DNA from: Candidatus Marimicrobium litorale
GTDB lineage: Bacteria; Pseudomonadota; Gammaproteobacteria; Pseudomonadales; Halieaceae
Direction of reading: 5' to 3'
NCBI RefSeq assembly: GCF_026262645.1
Contig: NZ_SHNO01000001.1
Location: forward strand, 1,364,001-1,428,000
DNA length: 64,000 nt
The notes under the pieces were generated by a model. It ran no database searches. It was given only the letters and a program-made list of their open reading frames with translations, and was not told the origin of the DNA. Of the stretch, positions 17,830 to 27,464 are shown piece after piece (the first letter of the stretch is position 1; the number at the start of each line of letters is the position of its first letter). The position numbers were made by a program, and so were the translations under genes.

Positions 17830-19431
17830 TTAGGGAGCACTGGTGATCGGTACATCGAGCCGCACTCGCCCCCATGGCGTGCCGAAATGCACTCTGCCAT
17901 CCTCGTCGATCAGGGTGCCGGAAAATAAACCGTTATAACGCTGTCCACCTATTACATAGTGGAACTCTGACTTGCCCGTATCCCAGTTGAGGCCCTCCAG
18001 CGTCCACTGATTCTCCCTGGCCCCAACAAAGTAGACGCGATTAGCGCCAACGCTGACCATAGGCACGGTTGAGGGCGAACTAATAGCGCTATTTACCCAG
18101 CTATTTTCAAGCCGCCGATTAATAGGGTTCCAATGGAACTTCTGCACTCCATAGGGCTGATAGTCGGGGTTGCTGCCGAGTAAAGAGATCAAAAGAGTCG
18201 ACGCCCGCTCTGGCAGATACCAGGGAATGTTGCGTGGCGTATTGTTCACCACAAGGGCACCGTAACCGGCAACCACCACCGACTGTTCCGACTGTAACGC
18301 TGCAAGCGCAGGATCGCCCATATTGGCTGGCAACATGCCAGCAATCCGTTGGTCGGGCGCGCCCTCAGGCGCCTGCCAGCCCTCTGGGATGGAATCCCGC
18401 CAAAACAACACCACATTCATCAGGTCTTGTCCGTCGGTAATCACCACGAAGCGGTCTTCGTCAGCAAAACCCATCAAGGACGGTGTCGCGCCTGAACCCT
18501 GCCCCCATTCATTCAGATAGCGAGCCGTCCACGCACCATCTTTCTCGTCAGTACTCAGCCGCTCACCCGTCCACACAACCTTGTGCATATGATCCTGCGA
18601 TGCGATATAGATACCACCCTCGTCATCAATAGCAAAACCATTACGCACCCAGCCTTTCCCCGCAGCGCCTGTCGCCTTGTCTTCCGCGCCCGCACTGTGG
18701 AGCATGCGAATTGTATGGACCTCGCTGAAGTCAGTGTTTACCGCCGCGATATAACCATGTTCGGTAGCGACAATCAGCCAACCGTCATATGTCATATTCA
18801 GGCCCATCACGGGCCCCGTCATTTCGGCTGGCAACTGAAATTGCTCTTTCTTCACAATGGGTGATTGGGCAACAAGAGGGTCCGCATCGCCGTAGGTAGT
18901 TATCAGACCTGTTTTACTGCCGACATAATAGGTGTGATCACGATCCAATACGGTATAGAGATTGGCAAGATCACGCAGTTTATTCATTTCACTGAAGGCC
19001 CGGTATATCGATACTATCCCATCGTTGCTTTGCTCAAATTGTCTTATTGACTCGTCTGCCCGCGCCTCGTCATATACCGCAACGCCGGGGAAAATATATT
19101 CATCGATAAGCTCCCAACTGTCGTAGTCGATCTTGACAATGCGGTCGATGCCATTACTCCAAAACACCCGTTTTCCATCGGCATAGACACCCGACGTGAC
19201 AGCTCCAAAATGAGCTGGCCCTACGTGCTGGTATTGAATTTCTTCCGTTCGCAACTTCCGGGATGGTCCCGCAGGTCCTGCTTGAAGCACAGCATCCTGC
19301 TGCGCGGGGTTGCCATGGGCCAGAGAGTAACTGGAGTCGGCCAGAAAGGTATTAACCGGCGGCGGGTTGGCCGCGTGCAGGGAACCGGCAAGAATAGTTA
19401 AAAATAGCCCAATAGTAACTCTGAAGATCAT
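17830..19431 (-). CDS. Secreted protein with beta-propeller-like repeats, function unknown
   Basis: This 533-residue exported protein has a clear signal peptide (residues 1-20, GSLHAANPPP). The body is rich in Trp, Gly, Asp and Tyr, with repeated short strands such as GVYADGKRVFWSNGIDRIVKID, GLITTYGDADP, GWLIVATEHGYIAAVN and GGIYIASQDHMHKVVW. These resemble PQQ- or YncE-like propeller blades that display a value along a path. No catalytic motif was recognised. It lies 25 bp upstream of the crotonase-LLM-crotonase operon in the same direction and may be its first gene, which would place a periplasmic sensor, binding protein or dehydrogenase-like protein with that pathway. Confidence 0.75.
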   Translation of the reverse strand: MIFRVTIGLFLTILAGSLHAANPPPVNTFLADSSYSLAHGNPAQQDAVLQAGPAGPSRKLRTEEIQYQHVGPAHFGAVTSGVYADGKRVFWSNGIDRIVKIDYDSWELIDEYIFPGVAVYDEARADESIRQFEQSNDGIVSIYRAFSEMNKLRDLANLYTVLDRDHTYYVGSKTGLITTYGDADPLVAQSPIVKKEQFQLPAEMTGPVMGLNMTYDGWLIVATEHGYIAAVNTDFSEVHTIRMLHSAGAEDKATGAAGKGWVRNGFAIDDEGGIYIASQDHMHKVVWTGERLSTDEKDGAWTARYLNEWGQGSGATPSLMGFADEDRFVVITDGQDLMNVVLFWRDSIPEGWQAPEGAPDQRIAGMLPANMGDPALAALQSEQSVVVAGYGALVVNNTPRNIPWYLPERASTLLISLLGSNPDYQPYGVQKFHWNPINRRLENSWVNSAISSPSTVPMVSVGANRVYFVGARENQWTLEGLNWDTGKSEFHYVIGGQRYNGLFSGTLIDEDGRVHFGTPWGRVRLDVPITSAP

Positions 19432-19560
19432 AATTTCTCCACACCGAATACCTCGTTGGATCTTGAACAGTCCGTTGTTAGCACTGATAGTAGGTCGCCG
19501 GCAACGGTTAACCCATGACGGAAACGGTCAACAATCACCGGCAAAAATAACGGCGAAAGC

Positions 19561-20256
19561 CTACGGTTTTTCGCCGTGGTGTCGGTCGAGAAAATCGATC
19601 AACTTGTCAGCCCAACGCCCAAAGATCCGACGGGCATCCGCCTGATTAGACACACTGGTACTCCACTGAACAACACCGCTGGGCGCGCGCGCAGTGCGCC
19701 TATCTACCGCGCGACCCAGAATCTCTCCCGACACTGAATCAAACAGCTGAATGTAGAGTGTCGCTGCGCCGGACGTCGTGGTGAAGCTGCGACTACGTCC
19801 CGGGGTGCGAGTATCCGGCGCGGTGATGTCCAGATCTATAATGGCAGGCCGCACCACAAGCACATCATCCGCAGCGACTTCCACCACCTCATAGCCTGCT
19901 GACTCCAGACGGTCAGTGAACACGCGTGCAAAAAGAGTCGCCACATCGGACTTGATGCGTTCCATATCCCTCACGGTCACTCGCCCGGCGCGACTCCGGT
20001 TTTGATCCCGCTGCCAGTTCGTCCGGAACGCCACATGGGGCTCCAGAACCGCCACACGCTTGAACACACTAAAATCGGCATCGGGATCGATAAACGCCTC
20101 CGCAACACTCGAATTTTCAACTTTCACCAAATTGTCAAAGGTGCGCTCTGCTCCCTGCTCTGACTCGCCGCTCTTCTGCGCTGCATAAACGGGTAGACAC
20201 AACACCATGATGAATAACGCCATGATGGCGCGCCTTTTTTCTGTGAGCATGCTCAT
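19561..20256 (-). CDS. DUF3313-like exported protein
   Basis: This 231-residue exported protein has a signal peptide of about 25 residues (LFIMVLCLPVYAAQ) without a clear lipobox. The body contains the segments FKRVAVLEPHVAFR, LFARVFTDRLESAGYEVVE, DVLVVRPAIIDLDI and TLYIQLFDSVSGEILGRAVDRR. These are typical of DUF3313 proteins, periplasmic alpha/beta proteins of unknown role that resemble lipoproteins sensing or shaping the cell envelope. AAGG lies about 9 bases before the ATG. It is transcribed alone, between the beta-propeller gene and a 400-bp upstream region. Confidence 0.7.
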   Translation of the reverse strand: MSMLTEKRRAIMALFIMVLCLPVYAAQKSGESEQGAERTFDNLVKVENSSVAEAFIDPDADFSVFKRVAVLEPHVAFRTNWQRDQNRSRAGRVTVRDMERIKSDVATLFARVFTDRLESAGYEVVEVAADDVLVVRPAIIDLDITAPDTRTPGRSRSFTTTSGAATLYIQLFDSVSGEILGRAVDRRTARAPSGVVQWSTSVSNQADARRIFGRWADKLIDFLDRHHGEKP

Positions 20257-20668
20257 GTCGGATTACCTTTTTTGAAAGAATTAATATTCGTATTGTTTAC
20301 CCGGTAAAAAAACCTGCCCCGGACTTGCCTGATGCCCGCTTCGATAAATACCCTCAAAACCTCACGCGTCCTCAATAACAAAGAATGCTTGCAAGTCTAT
20401 AATTGTGAATCTACGGGAAGCAAGCAAGAAAAGTAAACAGGCGCATGATACGTGATAAATCAGGGCGTATTTTCCTGGTAACTGTCGCGCGTAAAACCGA
20501 GGCGGCGCTGTTCACACATACGGCATAACAACGGAATCGACACCCTGCCGCCAGGTCGCTGCGACCGAATCAAAATATTGCCACGATGAATACGGAGTGC
20601 AGGACAGTAGATCCAGGCGCGTGCTACAGTGCGACCTGCGAATTTTTATACTCAGGGAGCAAGTAACG
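20257..20668. other. Divergent intergenic region, no gene seen
   Basis: About 410 bp lie between the DUF3313-like gene (-) and the CoA-transferase (+), so promoters for both should be here. A TATAAT hexamer at 20398-20403 is present on the plus strand but without a good -35 partner. GGGAG at 20655-20659 is the ribosome-binding site that sets the CoA-transferase start at 20669. No tRNA, terminator or repeat was seen. Confidence 0.5.
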
Positions 20669-21871
20669 ATGGAAGAGGCAAGACCTGATGATACCCGTGG
20701 TCCTTGCGCGGGCTACACCGTCTTGGAATTCGGCACGATGGTATCAGGACCGATGGCGGGACAAAATCTTGGCGACCTGGGCGCTAATGTTATTAAAGTA
20801 GAGCCCATCATGGGAGACACGGCGCGCTGGACCGGCCCACCGGAACGAGATGGTATTAACGGGTTTTTTTCGCAGTTTAATCGCAACAAGCGCGCCATCT
20901 GCGTCGATATGAAATCTCAGGAGGGCATTGATATTGTCCGCAAACTAGCCCTGAGCGCCGATGTAATTATCTGCAACTATCGCCCGGGTGTTGCCGAGCG
21001 TCTCGGCTTTGGTTACGAGAGTCTTCGAGAGCAAAATCCTGGGCTCATATTTGTGCTGGTGTCGGGGTTTGGTGCGGATGGGCCCTACTGCGAACAACCC
21101 GCTTACGACCTCGTGGTGCAGGGTATGGCCGGTACAATGCCGACACAAGGTAACGCGGGTCCGCCACAGATGATCCGCAGTGTGATTGCCGATAAAACCG
21201 CAGCGATTACTGCAGCCTCTGCCGCACTGGCCGCGCTGCTGGCAAGAGAGCGCAACGGTGGGACAGGCCAAATGGTGCACGTTCCTATGATCAACGCCTA
21301 TGCGCAGATTGCGCTACCGGACATCCTGACTGGTGAAACCTTTCGCCCGGTGAAACCGGCAGAGAAATTTCTCCCGGATATCTTCCACGTCTGGACTTGC
21401 AAGGACGGCTACCTCGTAGGTATGCCCATCGAGGATAAGCAGTATGCCAATCTCTGCAAGGCTCTTGGCCGAGAGGATCTGGCTAAAGACGAACGATTCG
21501 CCCAGTTGGGCGACCGGCTCAAAAATATCAACGAAATGATCACCCTGCTCGATGGAGAATTCAGCAATCGGCCGTGGCGGGAAACACTCGCCGCCTTGAA
21601 GGAACACGACGTGCCTTTTGCACCAGTTTATAATGTGGAAGATTTCATGGGTGACCCTCAGGTACAACACAACCGCACCGTATTTGATGCCGACGATCCG
21701 CGAGGCGGCACGACTCGATTTATCCGCTATCCCGGAGTTTTCGAAAAGACACCAGCCACTCTTCGTCGCCACCCACCTCGGTACGGCGAACATACGGATG
21801 AAATTCTTGGTGAAGCGGGCTACAGCGAAAGAGATATCGAAGCACTGCGCCAGTCGCAGGCGGTGGCATAG
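20669..21871 (+). CDS. CaiB/BaiF-type (class III) CoA-transferase
   Basis: This 400-residue enzyme moves CoA between carboxylic acids. Family features are YTVLEFGTMVSGPMAGQNLGDLGANVIKVE at the N-terminus, NRNKRAICVDMKS, the VSGFGADGPY loop and the catalytic aspartate in SVIADKTAAITA (D175 with this start). The frame is open upstream to 20597, but the ATG at 20669 is chosen because GGGAG lies 9 bases before it and the family's N-terminus begins close to this point. Only 2 bp separate it from the MDR reductase gene, so the two are probably an operon that activates and then reduces a carboxylic acid. Confidence 0.92.
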   Translation: MEEARPDDTRGPCAGYTVLEFGTMVSGPMAGQNLGDLGANVIKVEPIMGDTARWTGPPERDGINGFFSQFNRNKRAICVDMKSQEGIDIVRKLALSADVIICNYRPGVAERLGFGYESLREQNPGLIFVLVSGFGADGPYCEQPAYDLVVQGMAGTMPTQGNAGPPQMIRSVIADKTAAITAASAALAALLARERNGGTGQMVHVPMINAYAQIALPDILTGETFRPVKPAEKFLPDIFHVWTCKDGYLVGMPIEDKQYANLCKALGREDLAKDERFAQLGDRLKNINEMITLLDGEFSNRPWRETLAALKEHDVPFAPVYNVEDFMGDPQVQHNRTVFDADDPRGGTTRFIRYPGVFEKTPATLRRHPPRYGEHTDEILGEAGYSERDIEALRQSQAVA

Positions 21872-21873
21872 TC

Positions 21874-22875
21874 ATGCGAGCATGGCGGGTAAAACACTTT
21901 GGCGATCCTGCCGACGTACTCACGATGGAAGAGAATGTAACCACTGTAAAACCGGGCCGGGATCAACTTAAAATTACGGTGGAGGTCGCTGGGCTCGGGC
22001 TCCCTGACGTCTTGATGTGCCGTAATAACTATCCCTTCGTGCCCCCCCTGCCCTTCACCCCCTCCCAGGAAGCCACGGGCACCGTGACCGAGGTAGGCGA
22101 GAACGTAGATAGCGCACTGCTGGGTACGCGCGTAATGGGCCCTACCGCTTTTCAGCTGGGCCATGGCGGTTTAGCAGAAGAGTGTTTGCTCATAGCGCCC
22201 ATGGCATTTCCGGTGCCCGACACGATGAGTGGCGAAGAAGCGGCGGGGTTATTTATTCCTTTTCAAACTGCCTGGGTGGGACTGGTGCATCGAGCACAGA
22301 TGCGCAGTAGCGATACCGTGCTCGTGCTTGGTGCCTCGGGCAGCTCTGGCAGTGCGGCCGTTCAGCTCGCAAAAGCAAAGGGCGCAAGCGTCATTGCGGT
22401 CGCTGGTGGAGAGAGCAAGACCGCTTTTTGCACACACCTTGGTGCTGATGCGGTGATAGATTATCGCTGTGAAGACATCGCCACAAAAACACTGGAACTG
22501 ACCAATGGCGTCGGTGCTTCTGTCGTCTATGACCCTGTTGGCGGTAAAGCCGGACGAGCAGGATTCTCCGCAACTGCGTTTGAGGGTCGATTCGTCATCA
22601 TCGGCTATGCCAGTGGTGAATGGCCAGCCATCACACTGCCAGAAACCCTGCCAAAAAATATTTCTCTGCTTGGTGCAATGCCGGTCGGCTATTCATCTCA
22701 GTTCATGGCAGGCATTCACGGCGACCTGTTATCGCATTGGGAGAAAGGTGATCTCAAAATTGTCGGCAATCGAACATTCAATTTTGAAGAGGGCGGCAAA
22801 GCGATAGAACATATCGCAGCAGGCAGAGTAGAAGGCAAGATTGTCGTGCGTATCCAGCCTCGCCCGCACGAGTGA
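21874..22875 (+). CDS. MDR-family NADPH:quinone/enoyl reductase-like oxidoreductase
   Basis: This 333-residue medium-chain dehydrogenase/reductase lacks the zinc-site cysteines of alcohol dehydrogenases and belongs with quinone and 2-enoyl reductases. The N-terminal GroES-like domain has PFTPSQEATGTVTEVGENVD. The Rossmann segment VLVLGASGSSGSAAVQLAKAKGASVIAVAGG (about residues 149-179) binds NADPH. It begins 2 bp after the CoA-transferase stop and therefore probably works on the same acyl-CoA or its derivative. It ends exactly adjacent to the stop of the convergent solute-binding-protein gene, so no terminator fits between them. Confidence 0.9.
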   Translation: MRAWRVKHFGDPADVLTMEENVTTVKPGRDQLKITVEVAGLGLPDVLMCRNNYPFVPPLPFTPSQEATGTVTEVGENVDSALLGTRVMGPTAFQLGHGGLAEECLLIAPMAFPVPDTMSGEEAAGLFIPFQTAWVGLVHRAQMRSSDTVLVLGASGSSGSAAVQLAKAKGASVIAVAGGESKTAFCTHLGADAVIDYRCEDIATKTLELTNGVGASVVYDPVGGKAGRAGFSATAFEGRFVIIGYASGEWPAITLPETLPKNISLLGAMPVGYSSQFMAGIHGDLLSHWEKGDLKIVGNRTFNFEEGGKAIEHIAAGRVEGKIVVRIQPRPHE

Positions 22876-23730
22876 CTATTTGTCAGTCGGAACAGCCGCG
22901 GCGGCTATCCAGTCATCGTTCTCAAGCCAACGCTTACGCAGAGCGCTGGTCAGACCAGTCTTTTCAAACGCAGTTAAGAAATTTCTGACCAGATTGGCGA
23001 ATTGGGCATCATTCCCAGGAATAGCAATTCCAATGGGCTCTACAGCAATCGGTGGTTCGATAATTCCCAGCCCTGCCTCAGGGTTACGCAGCATCGCCAA
23101 TTTCAAGATAGGAATATCAGCGACCATCGCGTCGATCTTACCCGACAGCAGTTCCTCTATACCCTCGCTATAGTACTTAATGGCGTACAGTGACGCCTCT
23201 GGCAGGTTTTGCTCTACAAAAAGAGCGCTCGTGGAGTTCTCCAGCGCCACCACCCGAACCTCTGAATGATTAAATTCTGCCGTCGAAATATCGGCCTGTT
23301 TGACTCTTGCCGTTGTTAGTAAAGACTTGGCTGACAGGGTATAAGGGCCGATAAAAGTCACTTTACTGGCACGCTGAGGCGTGATCGCAACCCCCGACAT
23401 GACCATATCTATGCGCCCCTGATCGAGGGCGACCAACAATTCACCGAACGGTATCTCAACGATTTTCAGTTCGAGATTCATGGCAATAGCCATGGCCTGA
23501 GCGAGCTCCACATCGAAACCGACGACGGACCCCATCCTGCTACGAAAGGTAAAAGGTGGCTGATCCGCCGACATGCCGACCCGCAGTGCATCCCTCTCGA
23601 TAACTCCGGTGAGGACCGGCGTCTCCGCTACAGATGCCCCAGGAAAAATGACTGCAACCAGACTCAACAAGAGACCGATCAGCACGCCGCGGTGTTTAAA
23701 AAAATTGTGCATGAGTAATCCGGTAATCAT
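22876..23730 (-). CDS. Extracellular solute-binding protein, family 3 (orphan)
   Basis: This is a periplasmic binding protein of about 284 residues from the amino-acid (SBP_bac_3) class. A signal peptide (LLLSLVAVIFPGASVAET) is followed by LRVGMSADQPPFTFR, VVGFDVELAQAMA, GELLVALDQGRIDMVMSGVAITPQR and the late LSGKIDAMVADIPILKLA. These are hallmark positions of the ligand-binding cleft. The frame opens at a GTG (23751); the ATGs at 23730 or 23712 give a more normal signal peptide, and none has a strong ribosome-binding site. No ABC permease or ATPase is adjacent, so it is either an orphan binding protein or a sensor-like protein. Confidence 0.85.
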   Translation of the reverse strand: MITGLLMHNFFKHRGVLIGLLLSLVAVIFPGASVAETPVLTGVIERDALRVGMSADQPPFTFRSRMGSVVGFDVELAQAMAIAMNLELKIVEIPFGELLVALDQGRIDMVMSGVAITPQRASKVTFIGPYTLSAKSLLTTARVKQADISTAEFNHSEVRVVALENSTSALFVEQNLPEASLYAIKYYSEGIEELLSGKIDAMVADIPILKLAMLRNPEAGLGIIEPPIAVEPIGIAIPGNDAQFANLVRNFLTAFEKTGLTSALRKRWLENDDWIAAAAVPTDK

Positions 23731-23878
23731 CTGAGGCTTCACGTATCGCACCTAGTATAAGAGCCTTGCCGAGTGTTTGCTACATCAGGCTATTGTGCAG
23801 AAAGAGGCGAAGCGGGAAAGCACCAGCACATCAGCTATTATTACCCTCTACGCCACGCAGATGCTATTATTCATCCCC

Positions 23879-25312
23879 ATGATCCGCATCCTGTCCATCA
23901 TGTTCGCGTTGCTTATTGCCACACCCCTGTCTGTGGCCGACCAAGGCGACAAACTACCCGGTTTTGGCGAGGGAAACTCCGTATCGCTCAACCAGGAATA
24001 CTTTCTCGGCCGTGCTTGGCTTATGTCGTTTCGCCGACAGGCACCTATTCTCGAAGACCCTGTATTACAGGAATATATGGAAAATCTCATTTTCCGTCTC
24101 GCCGCGAGCAGTCAGCTTCGGGAAAGGCGTCTTGAGGTCGTACTGGTTGAGAACAAGACGATTAACGCGTTCGCCGTTCCGGGCGGCATCGTGGGCATTC
24201 ACAGCGGGTTAATCTCTAAGGCCCAGAACGAGGCGCAACTCACCTCTGTACTGACCCATGAGCTGGCACATCTGAGTCAAAGGCATTTCGCACGAGGCCT
24301 TGAAGCGCAGAAAAAGTCCTCTGCTGCATCGATTGCAGGACTGCTGGGCGGATTGGTCATGATTGCTGCAGGGGCGGCAGATGCCGGCATAGCCTCAGTG
24401 ATGGGCGGCCAGGCCGCCGCACAGAACAGCCAGCTGCGTTACAGCCGTCAATTTGAAAAGGAAGCGGATCGCGTTGGCATGCAAAACCAGGTCAATGCTG
24501 GCCTTGATCCCGGAGGAGCGGCGGGCATGTTTACCGTCATGCAGAAGGCGTCTCGAAGCTATGGATCACGACCGCCCGAGTTCCTGCTTACACATCCGCT
24601 GACGGAAAACCGCATCGCCGATACAAAAAACCGCTCAGCCACCTACCCACGACGGATCTACGAGGACAACCCCACCTTTCAGCTTATGCGCGCAAGAGTT
24701 GATCTGAGCTTCATTGGCGATACGAAAGAAGCGACGGCTGAGTTTCGTCGGCGTCGGGCACGAGGCGGTCGCAATGCAGTGGCCGCACAGTATGGACTCA
24801 TACTGGCATTGACAGAGAATGGTAACTTGACCGAGGCCCGCGAGCTACTCAAACCCATGCGAGAATTCGCTCCGAATAATATTATTTACGGCCTTGCCGA
24901 AGCGGATATCAACATCGCCGCAAAAGATTATGAGACCGCTATTACGCAACTGAATTCCATGTTGTCGCTCTCGCCTGGGAATCATCCGATTACGATGTCA
25001 CTGGGCCGAGCCTATTTTGAAAGTGGTTATTACAGCAAGGCAGACAAACTTCTGTCTCGACACGCGAGACAGCACGCTTCAGATGTCAATCTCTGGTACC
25101 TGCTGGCCGAAGTACAAGGGAAAGGAGGGAATATTTTAGGGCTTCACCAGTCCCGGGCAGAGTATTTTATGCTAAACGGGGCGATGAAGCAGGCCATAGA
25201 ACAACTCAACTACGCTCTACCGCTGGCAACCAACGCAGTAACCATTGAGCGTATACACACACGCATTGCCTTCTTTCACAACCTTGATCGAGCGTTAAGG
25301 AATTTTGGTTAG
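23879..25312 (+). CDS. bepA: M48-family periplasmic metalloprotease with TPR domain (BepA-like)
   Basis: This periplasmic zinc metalloprotease and chaperone of about 477 residues works in outer-membrane protein assembly and lipopolysaccharide-transport quality control. The signal peptide is IRILSIMFALLIATPLSVAD. The zinc site HELAH lies at residues 127-131, with the third ligand in RQFEKEADRVG. The C-terminal half (from about residue 275) has TPR-type helices (AQYGLILALTENGNLTEARELL, ALAEADINIAAKDYETAITQL). Length and order match E. coli BepA (487 residues). The frame is open to 23777; the ATG at 23879 is chosen to start at the signal peptide, but 23861 is also possible because neither has a clear Shine-Dalgarno. 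Confidence 0.9.
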   Translation: MIRILSIMFALLIATPLSVADQGDKLPGFGEGNSVSLNQEYFLGRAWLMSFRRQAPILEDPVLQEYMENLIFRLAASSQLRERRLEVVLVENKTINAFAVPGGIVGIHSGLISKAQNEAQLTSVLTHELAHLSQRHFARGLEAQKKSSAASIAGLLGGLVMIAAGAADAGIASVMGGQAAAQNSQLRYSRQFEKEADRVGMQNQVNAGLDPGGAAGMFTVMQKASRSYGSRPPEFLLTHPLTENRIADTKNRSATYPRRIYEDNPTFQLMRARVDLSFIGDTKEATAEFRRRRARGGRNAVAAQYGLILALTENGNLTEARELLKPMREFAPNNIIYGLAEADINIAAKDYETAITQLNSMLSLSPGNHPITMSLGRAYFESGYYSKADKLLSRHARQHASDVNLWYLLAEVQGKGGNILGLHQSRAEYFMLNGAMKQAIEQLNYALPLATNAVTIERIHTRIAFFHNLDRALRNFG

Positions 25313-25439
25313 TGCTGACACTAAAGAAATAGAGTGGCGACAGCGTATTGCATGACATGATCCATCTGCTGGGCAGGCGTGCATTGCACAATCTCGAGCC
25401 GGTTACGGCGGCATGGGAGCCTAGCCGCAACCCAGCGCG

Positions 25440-27464
25440 TCAAAGCGGCAGTGCTGTATTCTCGTTTTCGGATAGCTTACGCACCCAAATCGGGGCACTC
25501 CACGCACGCTCCTGCAGCGTGGCTGGCAGGTCCGGCCGAGGTTCAACGCCCTCGCGAATAGCATCCCAGGTAGACCAGCGACATGTCGGATTCTCCAGTA
25601 CGCGTAAATAGTAAAAAGCAGCCTCCTCGCTATCGAATTCAGGATCCTGCCAAACAGTTAAAAGCTCGGGATCTCCCACGTCATTCGTTGTGGAGCAATC
25701 CGCGAGGTTAACCCTCGCCCCATTGTCAGGGCAGCGATACGTATCCGTACCGGGAGACAACCCATCCGAGCAGGCTACGTCATAGACTTTTTCCATCGGC
25801 TCACCATCGTGGATAAAACCCTTGACCACCTGCAGCCGCTGCAATGGCGTTCCTCTAGGATCGCCCGCCGCCCAGAGCAGGAAGGTCGGAGCACCTGCGC
25901 CTGCCTGCAGTTCGCCCCCCATGGGAACTCCACGCTCGTAGGCCTGGGCTATCAGGTCGTCGGCATCCAGCATGGCCGAGTCAAAGTTATTGCCGGCAAA
26001 GAAACGAACCTTAATTCTTGGACCAGAGGTAGCAAAGGTCTCTTTGCGTCGGAATGCGTCATAGATGGATTCCCGGGTATTCTCTTCTGCCCAGACACCG
26101 GCGATCCCGGACGCGCTCCAGCTTTCAAATCCACTGCCCGCGACATACTCGCGACCTTCAACTTCCTTAAGATTGCCCGGCGCGATCATTTTTATTACCG
26201 CGCCGTAGAGAAACGATGCAGGAACGGAGCCACGCCCTATCGGTTCGCCATCGAGGATTCCAGCCTTGGAAAAAAAATTAGATTCATCATCTGTGGTGGC
26301 CGCCACATGGGTATCGCTTGCGGCGACAAAACCAAACTGAAATGGATTGGTGATGCCCTGTTGCTCCAATAAAAGACCATTCTTCAATGCCTGCCTTACA
26401 TAGCTGCCATCGGGCTTACTGGGAAGGCTTGTGCCTACGCGCAACTTATATATCTCGAAGTCTGCCCACTCGTCATTGGGAGACAATAGCGGGTGCGTAT
26501 CAGAAGTCCCCTTGATCTGTGTAATCTCTACTAACGGTTCATTTCGCATGCGCTGCAGAGCATAATTTTCATCAAGAGGATTACCCGCCCAATCCACCAG
26601 TTTAAACATCTGACCATTCGATCCGTTAGAGTTATGAGGAATAGCCAGACTCTCAATACCCTGATCCCGCAGGTTGTCCATCCAATCCCACAAATCTTCA
26701 GGGTTCAGAGAGTTCAATCGCGAAAATGGCAGAGCCGGCAACTTGTCGCTACCGCGGAAAATCACGTTACGATGCAGATTTCCGCGGTCGTCCGAGCTGG
26801 TTGTATATTCGTATCCAACGAAAGTAGTAAACCTTCCCGGGGTGTTGTAAAGGTCTGCTGCTTCCACGATATCCAACCACGCTCGACGACCAACCTCATT
26901 TACCAGGTCTTCATTGATCGTGCCGGCCTGTATTCCTTCCAGCGTATCAGGAACGAAACCGGCAAAGTTTCCCACCCGTTGCAATACACTATCGACTCCC
27001 ATATTTGAGGGGTGATTCATATCGTGCACCGACTCGGCCACGGCGTATTCAGAAAATTCCGTAGATGTGTCTGCTGCCTCTTTCACCAGTCCGAGAAACA
27101 TTGCGTGATCGGTGACGGCATAAAAATCAAGTGGCGTACGTAGCTGTATCTGATATCCACTCGGGTGTTGTATCGCCTCGCCCTGGGCGAACCGATACGC
27201 ATCATAAGGAGTCGCCGTCGTGCCGAAGGAGTAAGCGTCAAAGGAATACTCGGTGTGCACATGCAGATCCCCAAAATACGCATTTCGCTCTGTATTGGGT
27301 GGAGCAGACGTACGATCCAGAAGATCAAGTACGGGCTTGAGCTGCTGATCATCGGTACTGCCACTTCTTCCACCAAAATCATTGGCTTCATCGGATAGAG
27401 ATCTGTCGCCACAAGCGGGGACCAAGCAGAGGAGTGACAAGGTAAGTATAAGGCTACGAAGCAT
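25440..27464 (-). CDS. DUF3604 family lipoprotein (second copy)
   Basis: This 674-residue lipoprotein has a signal peptide with lipobox LVPAC (Cys18). The DUF3604 signature FGDLHVHT lies at residues 64-71, followed by DFYAVTDHAMFLG and later GFVAASDTHVAA. These histidine-rich pieces are spaced like a PHP-type metal site. The C-terminal part has PMGGELQAGAGAPTFLLWAAGDP, as in other DUF3604 proteins. It lacks the cysteine-rich insertion of the copy at 9630-11963. GAGGA lies 7 bases before the ATG. Unlike the first copy it stands alone, with no sulfatase neighbour, which argues for a different substrate. Function of the family is unknown. Confidence 0.87.
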   Translation of the reverse strand: MLRSLILTLSLLCLVPACGDRSLSDEANDFGGRSGSTDDQQLKPVLDLLDRTSAPPNTERNAYFGDLHVHTEYSFDAYSFGTTATPYDAYRFAQGEAIQHPSGYQIQLRTPLDFYAVTDHAMFLGLVKEAADTSTEFSEYAVAESVHDMNHPSNMGVDSVLQRVGNFAGFVPDTLEGIQAGTINEDLVNEVGRRAWLDIVEAADLYNTPGRFTTFVGYEYTTSSDDRGNLHRNVIFRGSDKLPALPFSRLNSLNPEDLWDWMDNLRDQGIESLAIPHNSNGSNGQMFKLVDWAGNPLDENYALQRMRNEPLVEITQIKGTSDTHPLLSPNDEWADFEIYKLRVGTSLPSKPDGSYVRQALKNGLLLEQQGITNPFQFGFVAASDTHVAATTDDESNFFSKAGILDGEPIGRGSVPASFLYGAVIKMIAPGNLKEVEGREYVAGSGFESWSASGIAGVWAEENTRESIYDAFRRKETFATSGPRIKVRFFAGNNFDSAMLDADDLIAQAYERGVPMGGELQAGAGAPTFLLWAAGDPRGTPLQRLQVVKGFIHDGEPMEKVYDVACSDGLSPGTDTYRCPDNGARVNLADCSTTNDVGDPELLTVWQDPEFDSEEAAFYYLRVLENPTCRWSTWDAIREGVEPRPDLPATLQERAWSAPIWVRKLSENENTALPL

